Shown here in pieces: positions 1 through 4,657 of a stretch of DNA of 6,159 bases. The notes beneath the pieces were generated by a model. That model did no database searches, was not told the DNA's origin, and saw only the letters and a list, made by a program, of their open reading frames with translations. The DNA is from Candidatus Woesearchaeota archaeon. Lineage in GTDB: Archaea > Nanobdellota > Nanobdellia > Woesearchaeales > GW2011-AR4. Numbering within the stretch: the stretch's first letter is position 1; every line of letters begins with the position of its first letter. Location of the stretch: contig JASMFO010000075.1 of NCBI GenBank assembly GCA_030751755.1, forward strand, positions 1 through 6,159, given 5' to 3'. A program made the position numbers and the translations under genes.

Positions 1-83
1 TTTTCTATGCACCTTTGGCTGCAGAAATGATGGCCATGTGCTTTAATATGGCCTTCCATTCCGCATATAGGGTCTCTTGGCAT
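1..83 (-). CDS. YHS/TRASH-type metal-binding protein, 5' part only
   Basis: Reading leftward from an ATG at 83-81, the 27 visible codons begin MPRDPICGM and continue to HHFCSQRCIE; the gene runs off the left edge. The D-P-[IV]-C-G-M opening followed about 15 residues later by H-F-C-S-x-x-C is the signature of YHS/TRASH domains. These are small metal-binding domains found alone or at the N-terminus of copper and heavy-metal P-type ATPases and related permeases. Metal-coordinating candidates in view are Cys7, Cys21 and Cys25, plus His12, His16, His18 and His19. The start lies only 2 nt after the stop of the broken Cys-rich gene upstream, so the two were probably one transcript, diverging from the plus-strand metal operon. 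Whether the full gene is a stand-alone domain, a permease or a P-type ATPase cannot be seen. The domain call is firm; the full product is unknown. Confidence 0.75.
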   Translation of the reverse strand, partial: MPRDPICGMEGHIKAHGHHFCSQRCIE

Positions 84-85
84 TT

Positions 86-221
86 TTAGTTTTTTAATTT
101 ATTAACCCATTCAGGAGTTTTAACATCTTCAACTTACCAATCGGATTTGGTCTTGCAAGGCATCTGCATGCAAAAATTCCCACAGCACCCTTTTTCATCC
201 TTAATTAGTTTTTTACCATTC
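86..221 (-). pseudogene. Broken small Cys-rich protein gene
   Basis: On the minus strand one frame reads KDEKGCCGNFCMQMPC, then KTKSDW, hits TAA at 136-134, and continues in the same frame as VEDVKTPEWVNKLKN to a TAA at 88-86, 2 nt before the YHS start. The frame has no ATG, GTG or TTG before the cysteine cluster. An ATG lies at 219-217 in the neighbouring frame, and one extra A in the A6 run at 214-209 would join it, giving MVKKLIKDEKGCCG. An intact version would be a protein of about 45 residues with a CC-x3-C-x4-C cluster, probably metal binding. Two lesions (a frameshift and a nonsense codon) point to a decayed gene or to sequencing errors in a metagenomic assembly. Protein-like composition across the stop and tight spacing to the YHS gene favour a former gene. 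A 34-codon ATG frame also overlaps here but looks random. I do not recognise the family. Confidence 0.45.
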
Positions 222-361
222 TTAAAAATATAGTATTCCTAATAATTATCTCAAAACTATTTAATTCTTTCCCCGTATCAAAAAATAAAATAAAAAAATG
301 TTTAAATCGGTAATTTTGCTTTATTTATTCAAAAGATGATTAAAAAACCTTTATGAACGGT

Positions 362-383
362 AATAAGGCATAGTAACCTTATT
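362..383. repeat. 7-bp inverted repeat, possible operator
   Basis: AATAAGG (362-368) and CCTTATT (377-383) are exact reverse complements separated by 8 nt. They sit midway between the divergent metal-related transcription units, upstream of all TATA-like candidates of the plus-strand operon. The geometry suits a dimeric repressor or activator such as an ArsR-type protein. In such AT-rich DNA a 7-bp repeat can arise by chance, so this is a weak call. Confidence 0.25.
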
Positions 384-493
384 TTAGGTGAAAAAGAGAT
401 TTTATATTTATCGTTATGATAAAAAGATATATATAAAACAACTGATAATAAGCATAAAAAGAGGCAAAAACTTATTAAATACGTCCCTTTGCG

Positions 494-507
494 GCTATAT
501 TAAATAA
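494..507 (+). promoter_or_regulatory. TATA-like promoter element of the metal operon
   Basis: TATATTAAATAA at 496-507 is centred about 32 nt upstream of the preferred ATG at 534. With the usual archaeal spacing of about 25-27 nt from TATA centre to transcription start, the RNA would begin near 528, giving an almost leaderless mRNA. That agrees with the lack of a well-placed Shine-Dalgarno; the only candidate, GGTG at 516-519, is 14 nt away. Elements at 472-481 and 427-438 are alternatives that would give longer leaders. Confidence 0.45.
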
Positions 508-533
508 CACTATATGGTGTGGGTATAACTAAG

Positions 534-1268
534 ATGACTGGACTTTCAGCAAAAAAACTTGAAAACTTCATGGTTATAGCCCTTGTTCTAACAGGCATAT
601 TAGTCACATTTAACCAAATACAATTATCAGCAATTTCTTCTTCATTTGATTCATTAACAGGGTCAGCATCAAAAAGCACTATATTTTTTGGATTAGGCAG
701 CAAAAAAAGCACTGATTTATCTAAAGTTGATGTTACTGAGATAACTTCAACAGCAATGGCTCTTGCTTCATTGTTTCCTGAATTAGACACTATACAAAAT
801 GATGAGGATGCAATAAGCATCATGGTACCTACTGGAACACCTGAGTATAGCGAAGCATTAGGCGGAATTACATTTGATGATCCTGTAACTTCAATGGAAT
901 ATTTAGCTAAATGGTATGATACAATAAATTCTGAAGTTAAGCAAAATGATCCTGAAATATGGCAGCGTTATTTAGGTTTGGCAGCTGCTCCTCGCGGTAT
1001 TTCATGCGAATTTTGTTGCGGTGTTGGACCAGCAGGGATTACTGCAGATGGAAAATCCAAATGTGGATGTAAGCACAATCCAGCAATTTTAGCTTTAACA
1101 ATGGGATTAATGAAAGAAACAGATTATAGTGATGCTGAAATTTTAAGAGAAGCAATGAAATGGAAAACAATGTGGTTTCCAAGAAATATGGTTGGATTGG
1201 CTATGGAAGTAGCAGGTACTGACCCGAGTCAATTAAAAGAATTACCTGGAATGGTAGGAGGTTGTTAA
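534..1268 (+). CDS. Membrane-anchored Cys-rich protein with MVGGC tail
   Basis: Unrecognised 244-residue protein, first gene of the operon. A single N-terminal membrane segment (about residues 9-34, ENFMVIALVLTGILVTF) is followed by a Ser/Thr-rich linker and a predicted extracytoplasmic domain. The core is a cysteine cluster: C158-x2-C161-C162, then C177-G-C179-x-H181-N-P, followed by a helical stretch with YSDAEIL and a W-K-x-M-W-F-P motif. The CxxCC plus CGCxH pattern suggests metal binding. It loosely recalls the Cys/His cluster of PCYCGC-type proteins of Firmicutes, but I would not assign that family. The protein ends exactly in LPGMVGGC, a tail repeated on the next gene product. I chose ATG 534 over an in-frame GTG at 519, because 534 sits the expected distance from the TATA element and neither start has a good ribosome site. 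The last codons contain GGAGGT, the ribosome site of the next gene. Confidence 0.8.
   Translation: MTGLSAKKLENFMVIALVLTGILVTFNQIQLSAISSSFDSLTGSASKSTIFFGLGSKKSTDLSKVDVTEITSTAMALASLFPELDTIQNDEDAISIMVPTGTPEYSEALGGITFDDPVTSMEYLAKWYDTINSEVKQNDPEIWQRYLGLAAAPRGISCEFCCGVGPAGITADGKSKCGCKHNPAILALTMGLMKETDYSDAEILREAMKWKTMWFPRNMVGLAMEVAGTDPSQLKELPGMVGGC
1257..1262 (+). promoter_or_regulatory. Strong Shine-Dalgarno embedded in the MVGGC codons
   Basis: GGAGGT lies 7 nt before the ATG at 1270 and is formed by the two Gly codons of the upstream protein's VGGC tail. It confirms the 1270 start. It also means that part of the tail's nucleotide sequence is under a second constraint, which matters when judging how conserved the tail is. 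The corresponding spot before the third gene reads GGTGGT, again inside the GGC codons. Confidence 0.75.
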
Positions 1269-1269
1269 A

Positions 1270-1539
1270 ATGGAAAAGCACGAACACAAACATCATGAAG
1301 CACATAAGCACCATGAAAAAAGCCGCAGTTCAAACACGAAATTGTGGATTATGGCAGTAGCTTTGGGATTGCTTATAGTAATTTCTGCTGTACAAGCAGT
1401 AGGGCTAGTTAGCTTAAAGAATAGGCTGGATAATGAGATTACAACACTGGCTTCAACCAGCAAAAGCACAGTTTCAACAGGCGGCGAGAGTTTGAGCAAA
1501 AACCTGGAAAATCTGCCTTCAATGGTCGGTGGTTGTTAA
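1270..1539 (+). CDS. His-rich single-span small protein with MVGGC tail
   Basis: An 89-residue protein of no family I recognise. The N-terminus (residues 1-17) is a metal-binding-like tail with seven histidines (4, 6, 8, 9, 12, 14, 15) mixed with Glu and Lys. A single hydrophobic segment spans about 25-49, then a polar Ser/Thr/Asn-rich stalk of about 40 residues leads to the terminal LPSMVGGC. The positive flanking charges N-terminal to the span suggest His tail inside and stalk outside. The final cysteine is the only one in the protein. Its last 11 residues match those of the preceding protein at 8 positions, ending in identical MVGGC. The gene starts 1 nt after the upstream stop with GGAGGT 7 nt before its ATG, so co-translation is likely. 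Likely role: a metal-binding accessory at the membrane, working with the first gene product; this is inference. Confidence 0.8.
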   Translation: MEKHEHKHHEAHKHHEKSRSSNTKLWIMAVALGLLIVISAVQAVGLVSLKNRLDNEITTLASTSKSTVSTGGESLSKNLENLPSMVGGC

Positions 1540-1542
1540 ACA

Positions 1543-2670
1543 ATGAAAAAAAAAGATAACTTACATGCATTTTTAACTATTGGAATATTTGTACTGCTAG
1601 GTATTTTGCTTTTCAATTCTTTTTTTGTGTTTAGTGTTGGAAGAAGCTTAAATGTAAAAATAGATGAAGCAAAAGAACTGGCAAGACCTGCAGAATTAGG
1701 ACTCATTCAAATTGAATCTTCTTGTTCTGATTGTTTCGATATAGACAGCATAACCAATACCTTAAAGGAGTCGTCTGATATAAAGATTATTAAAGAAAAA
1801 TTACTTCCTGGAAATTCTAAGAACGCAATAAAAATAATTAACCAGTATGGCATTGAAAAATTGCCGGTTATTGTGTTGACAGGGGAAATAGAAAAAGCAT
1901 CTATTCAAAATTTTAAGCAGGTTGATGATGTATTGGTGTTTAATGGTATTACTCCTCCTTATGAGGATGCTGCAACCAAAAAAGTCATGGGAAAAGTCTC
2001 AAGTATTATCATTAGCGACAATAATTGTGCTGTATGCACAGATCTTGGTTTGGTATTGCAAAACCTTAAGCAAAGCGGAGTTTTTGTAGACAAGGAAGAG
2101 GAATTTGATTTTTCAGGAGCAAAAGCAAAAGCATTAATTGGTAACTTGGATATTGAAAAATTACCAGCGCTTCTTTTATCAGACGACATTGAAGCATATC
2201 CCGACATTGCCCAGAGCATGGATCAGGCAGGGCTTAAAAAACAGGATTATTATATTATTGAAAGCCAGGCTCCTTACGTCGAAGCAGAGAGCGGAAAAAT
2301 ACGGGGTACAGTTGACTTAATCCTGCTTGATGATTCATCTTGTTCAGAGTGTTATGATGTTGAAATTCATAAATCTATATTAGCAAGGCTAGGTCTGGCG
2401 ATTGGTGAAGAAGAAACAATTGATACAAGCTCAGAACAAGGAAAGCAGTTAATTTCTCAGTATAATCTTGAAAGTGTTCCAACCATAATTTTAACAGGCG
2501 ATTTAGAGGTTTATGAAAACCTCGACAATGTATGGCCGCAAGTCGGTACAGTAGAGGATGACGGGGCATATGTGTTTAGGGAAATAACTGCGATGGGGCA
2601 GAGTATTGTGTATAGGGATGTTGACACTGGTGAGATTAAAGGGACAACTTCTGCAACCCCCACAGAATAA
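1543..2670 (+). CDS. Membrane-anchored protein with three tandem thioredoxin-like domains
   Basis: A 375-residue protein with an N-terminal membrane anchor (about 9-31) and three repeats of a thioredoxin-like unit, each with a CxxC redox centre and a downstream cis-Pro-type loop. Unit 1 has C61-S-D-C64 and Pro108 (EKLPVIVLTG). Unit 2 has C162-A-V-C165 and Pro208 (EKLPALLLSD). Unit 3 has C267-S-E-C270 and Pro313 (ESVPTIILTG). The CxxC-to-Pro distance is 46-47 residues in all three, and the repeat period is about 101-105 residues. A short linker motif ending in G-[KE]-[IV]-[MRK]-G follows each unit. With the anchor N-terminal and a CcdA homologue encoded next, the domains probably face outside and form a thiol-disulfide relay. 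Partners may be the Cys-rich first gene product or a metal site. The gene lies 3 nt after the previous stop, with GGTGGT inside the upstream tail as ribosome site. The fold call is confident; the substrate is unknown. Confidence 0.85.
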   Translation: MKKKDNLHAFLTIGIFVLLGILLFNSFFVFSVGRSLNVKIDEAKELARPAELGLIQIESSCSDCFDIDSITNTLKESSDIKIIKEKLLPGNSKNAIKIINQYGIEKLPVIVLTGEIEKASIQNFKQVDDVLVFNGITPPYEDAATKKVMGKVSSIIISDNNCAVCTDLGLVLQNLKQSGVFVDKEEEFDFSGAKAKALIGNLDIEKLPALLLSDDIEAYPDIAQSMDQAGLKKQDYYIIESQAPYVEAESGKIRGTVDLILLDDSSCSECYDVEIHKSILARLGLAIGEEETIDTSSEQGKQLISQYNLESVPTIILTGDLEVYENLDNVWPQVGTVEDDGAYVFREITAMGQSIVYRDVDTGEIKGTTSATPTE

Positions 2671-2681
2671 TTATCTTAAAA

Positions 2682-3647
2682 ATGAAAAAATTTTTCTTAT
2701 TGTTATTATTAGCCATAATCTTGCTTAGTTTTAATGCTTTTTCATATGAAGAAGAAGATAATTTGCCAGAAGGAATTCATAAGATTCTTGATTACAACAA
2801 AGACCGGGCTAATTTTTACCTTAAGAACCTTTCTTTTGTTGTTGCATTCCTGGCAGGAATATTAAGTATATTATTGCCATGCAGTTTAGCAATCATGCCT
2901 GTTTTTTTTGCTTACACATTTAAGGAAAAAAAAGAGATTACAAAGATGACTTTGGCTTTTTTCCTTGGATTTATGCCGGTTTTTATTGCCCTTGGCTTAA
3001 TTGCGACTTTTCTTGGAACAAGCATTTCCATGCTGCAGGAGAATAGCAGGTTACTTATCGCCGTTGCAGGAGCATTTATTACAGCGTTTGGATTGATGAC
3101 GCTGTTTGGGAAAGGGTTTACATTCATAAAAATTAAGAGTAAAATTAAAAGGGATGCTTTAGGCATATTTTTGTACGGAACCTTTTTTGGAATAGGCTGG
3201 ACAGCATGCGCAGGACCAATAATAGTCGGTATATTGCTGATAGCATCTGTGCTTAACAACTACCTTTACTCAGCATTACTCATGTTTTTCTATTCTTTTG
3301 GCTTATTTGTGCCTATATTCTTAATTTCATTCTTGTTTGACAAGTACGACCTGTCAAAAAACAGATTTATCAAAGGAAAGGAATTTAAATTTAAGGTATT
3401 TAATAAGAAAATAAGAATTCATTCAACAAACCTGATTTCTGCAATTCTGTTGATAATAGTTGGACTGGTGTTTATAATTTATGGAGGAACCTTTATTGTC
3501 AATAATCTTGGTTTAGGTAGTTTGACTTACAATATTTATTCATTGCAAGAGGAATTAGTATCATTAAAATTTATAAATATTATTGGAGCTGCAGTTTTAT
3601 TGATATTTATGTTTTTGCTGTGGAGATTTTTAAAAAAGAAAAGATAA
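2682..3647 (+). CDS. CcdA/DsbD-type transmembrane electron-transfer protein
   Basis: A 321-residue multi-span protein of the CcdA/DsbD transmembrane family, which moves reducing equivalents from cytoplasmic thioredoxin to extracytoplasmic thiol proteins. It opens with a signal-like hydrophobic stretch (about 2-21) and a short acidic outside segment. The first core span then carries the conserved Cys67 in ILLPCSLAIMPVF. The second half of the internal duplication carries Cys176 in GIGWTACAGPIIVG. Those two cysteines form the redox pair in the family, and the P-C and C-A-G-P contexts match. About seven further hydrophobic spans follow, interrupted by a basic cytoplasmic loop (about 224-247). 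The length exceeds minimal CcdA (about 220-240) because of the N-terminal segment and C-terminal extra spans. It starts 11 nt after the triple-thioredoxin gene without a clear ribosome site. That neighbour is the obvious electron acceptor. The family call is strong; a role in cytochrome c maturation is not supported by the neighbours. Confidence 0.88.
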   Translation: MKKFFLLLLLAIILLSFNAFSYEEEDNLPEGIHKILDYNKDRANFYLKNLSFVVAFLAGILSILLPCSLAIMPVFFAYTFKEKKEITKMTLAFFLGFMPVFIALGLIATFLGTSISMLQENSRLLIAVAGAFITAFGLMTLFGKGFTFIKIKSKIKRDALGIFLYGTFFGIGWTACAGPIIVGILLIASVLNNYLYSALLMFFYSFGLFVPIFLISFLFDKYDLSKNRFIKGKEFKFKVFNKKIRIHSTNLISAILLIIVGLVFIIYGGTFIVNNLGLGSLTYNIYSLQEELVSLKFINIIGAAVLLIFMFLLWRFLKKKR

Positions 3648-3655
3648 GGGGGTGA
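3648..3655 (+). promoter_or_regulatory. Strong Shine-Dalgarno before the Met/His-rich gene
   Basis: GGGGGTGA starts directly after the TAA of the CcdA-type gene and lies 6 nt before the ATG at 3662. It is one of the two best ribosome sites of the operon and fixes this start. It suggests the small protein is made in higher amount than its membrane neighbours. Confidence 0.75.
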
Positions 3656-3661
3656 AAAAAC

Positions 3662-3922
3662 ATGAAAAAATATTTAGTTATTATTGGACTTATATTAGGA
3701 ATAGGTGGAACAATATTTGCCTTATTGCCAGCTGATGTTCATATGGCTGTTCTTGGAGGAGATATGGACATGAAAAGTATGGATGTGGATGAAGGAATGG
3801 ACAATTCTATGCAAAAAGGAGAGATGGCTCATCATGATCATGGAAAATATGTTACAATAGGGATGTTAGCAGCTGTAATTGGATTTGCATTGGCATTTGC
3901 TGGTTGGAAAATTTTTGATTAG
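3662..3922 (+). CDS. Small two-span protein with Met/His/Asp-rich loop
   Basis: An 86-residue protein that I cannot assign to a named family. It has an N-terminal hydrophobic span (about 4-23) and a C-terminal span (about 63-83). Between them is a roughly 35-residue loop unusually rich in Met (28, 35, 37, 40, 46, 50, 55), His (27, 57, 58, 60) and Asp, including GDMDMKSM and AHHDHGK. Such Met/His clusters are typical of extracytoplasmic sites for soft metals such as Cu(I), Ag(I) or Hg(II). If the N-terminus is inside, as its Lys-rich start suggests, the loop is outside and both ends are cytoplasmic. It has no cysteine. The gene sits directly before the MerT-like transporter with 1 nt between them, which suggests it delivers or buffers metal for that transporter. 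An uncleaved N-terminus is assumed; a cleaved signal peptide would leave a one-span protein. Confidence 0.75.
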   Translation: MKKYLVIIGLILGIGGTIFALLPADVHMAVLGGDMDMKSMDVDEGMDNSMQKGEMAHHDHGKYVTIGMLAAVIGFALAFAGWKIFD

Positions 3923-3923
3923 A

Positions 3924-4607
3924 ATGAAAAAAACTAAAAAAACAAAGGATAAAAAAAATTATGTATGGGCTGGTCTTGCAGGAGCATTTACTGCAACAAC
4001 TTGTTGCATTGCGCCAGTTGTTTTAGTTCTGCTTGGATTTGGAACTGCATTTAGCATGATGATAATGCACCAATTCCACATTATTAGCATTGTATCAGGT
4101 GTTATACTGGTGCTATTAGTTAGCCTTATTATTGTTAAAAGAAAATCTGGAGTTTGTAATATTAAAACAATGAGTCAGAATTGGAAAGTTTTCCCGCTTG
4201 CAATAATATTTTTGGTTTTAAGCTGGGCTTTTATAAATTACTTAATTGTAGCTCCTGTGGCTGGAATGGTATATGGAAATCTAGAAGTAGAAAAAAAGCC
4301 ATTGGGAAATATTAAAGAGATGGCAGAAGAAATGAGCATGCCAAAGATGGCAGATGTTGAGATAGTTCCGGAAATGGAAGGTGAAAAGCTACTTGTTTTA
4401 GAAATAGAAGGAATTTATTGTGGGTCTTGTGGGCCGGCAATATCATATGATATTGAAAGCATTTTAGGAGTATTATGGGTTGAGCAGTCAGGGAGCATTA
4501 TTTCAGCAACATATGATTCTGATATCACAAGTAAAGACGTTATCATTGCTACCATTCACGATCCTTATTCAGCAAAAATAATATCAGAAGAAAAAATTGT
4601 TGTATGA
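3924..4607 (+). CDS. MerT-like metal transporter fused to an HMA domain
   Basis: A 227-residue protein joining two parts that are usually separate in mercury operons. The N-terminal half resembles MerT: three spans (about 13-39, 47-71, 89-112) with a vicinal Cys27-Cys28 in the first (TATTCCIAPVVLVLLGFG), as MerT uses to pass Hg(II) inward. MerT's second loop pair is represented only by Cys78 (SGVCNIK). A Met-rich linker (MAEEMSMPKM, about 133-142) leads to an HMA-type domain (about 154-220) with the metal motif G-I-Y-C166-G-S-C169-G, the MerP-like part. I chose ATG 3924, 1 nt after the upstream stop. An in-frame ATG at 3879 lies inside the upstream gene and would add 15 residues unlike MerT. 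No merA, merB or merR is in the window, so mercury as substrate is unproven; copper is an alternative. This is the last operon gene. Confidence 0.82.
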   Translation: MKKTKKTKDKKNYVWAGLAGAFTATTCCIAPVVLVLLGFGTAFSMMIMHQFHIISIVSGVILVLLVSLIIVKRKSGVCNIKTMSQNWKVFPLAIIFLVLSWAFINYLIVAPVAGMVYGNLEVEKKPLGNIKEMAEEMSMPKMADVEIVPEMEGEKLLVLEIEGIYCGSCGPAISYDIESILGVLWVEQSGSIISATYDSDITSKDVIIATIHDPYSAKIISEEKIVV

Positions 4608-4638
4608 ATAGAAATGATGTGCTACAAAGGCAAACTAA

Positions 4639-4657
4639 AATTTTTATTTATTTTTCT
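4639..4657 (+). terminator. T-rich terminator of the metal operon
   Basis: Shortly after the stop of the MerT-HMA gene the plus strand carries three T-runs in close succession (4641-4645, 4647-4649, 4651-4655), without a GC-rich hairpin. Archaeal RNA polymerase stops at such oligo-T tracts. The tract overlaps the 3' end of the convergent lgt gene, so the two transcripts would overlap slightly. Confidence 0.45.

Larger units (their letters stand above)
242..533. other. AT-rich divergent intergenic region
   Basis: About 290 bases separate the minus-strand YHS/Cys-rich pair from the plus-strand metal operon. It is strongly AT-rich, with only very short frames (6 to 14 codons) and no RNA gene that I can see. 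It holds several TATA-like elements facing the operon: ATATATATAAAA at 427-438 behind a purine-rich stretch, TTATTAAATA at 472-481, and TATATTAAATAA at 496-507. A 7-bp inverted repeat lies at 362-383. For the minus-strand genes, a TATA-like AATTAAATA element lies around 258-266. A metal-responsive regulator could bind in this region, but no regulator gene is present in the window. Confidence 0.5.

Noticed and set aside
97..198. 34-codon minus-strand frame beginning MKKGAVGIF
   Set aside because: It overlaps the Cys-rich frame that shows a better protein-like pattern and tight spacing to the YHS gene; no feature supports this alternative.
298..433. Very short plus-strand frames in the intergenic region (for example from ATG at 298 and 352)
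   Set aside because: They are 6 to 14 codons long, lack ribosome sites and look like chance frames in AT-rich DNA.
519..533. GTG start five codons upstream of the first operon gene
   Set aside because: It lies too close to the TATA element and lacks a ribosome site. ATG 534 has the expected promoter spacing and still includes the whole membrane anchor.
500..823. Minus-strand frame of 107 codons
   Set aside because: It is the antisense shadow of the first operon gene, with no family resemblance.
2912..3259. Minus-strand frame of 115 codons
   Set aside because: It is antisense to the CcdA-type gene, whose conserved motifs establish the plus strand as coding.
3879..3923. Upstream ATG extending the MerT-HMA protein by 15 residues
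   Set aside because: These codons lie within the preceding gene and encode sequence unlike a MerT N-terminus. ATG 3924 directly follows the upstream stop and begins a typical basic N-terminus.
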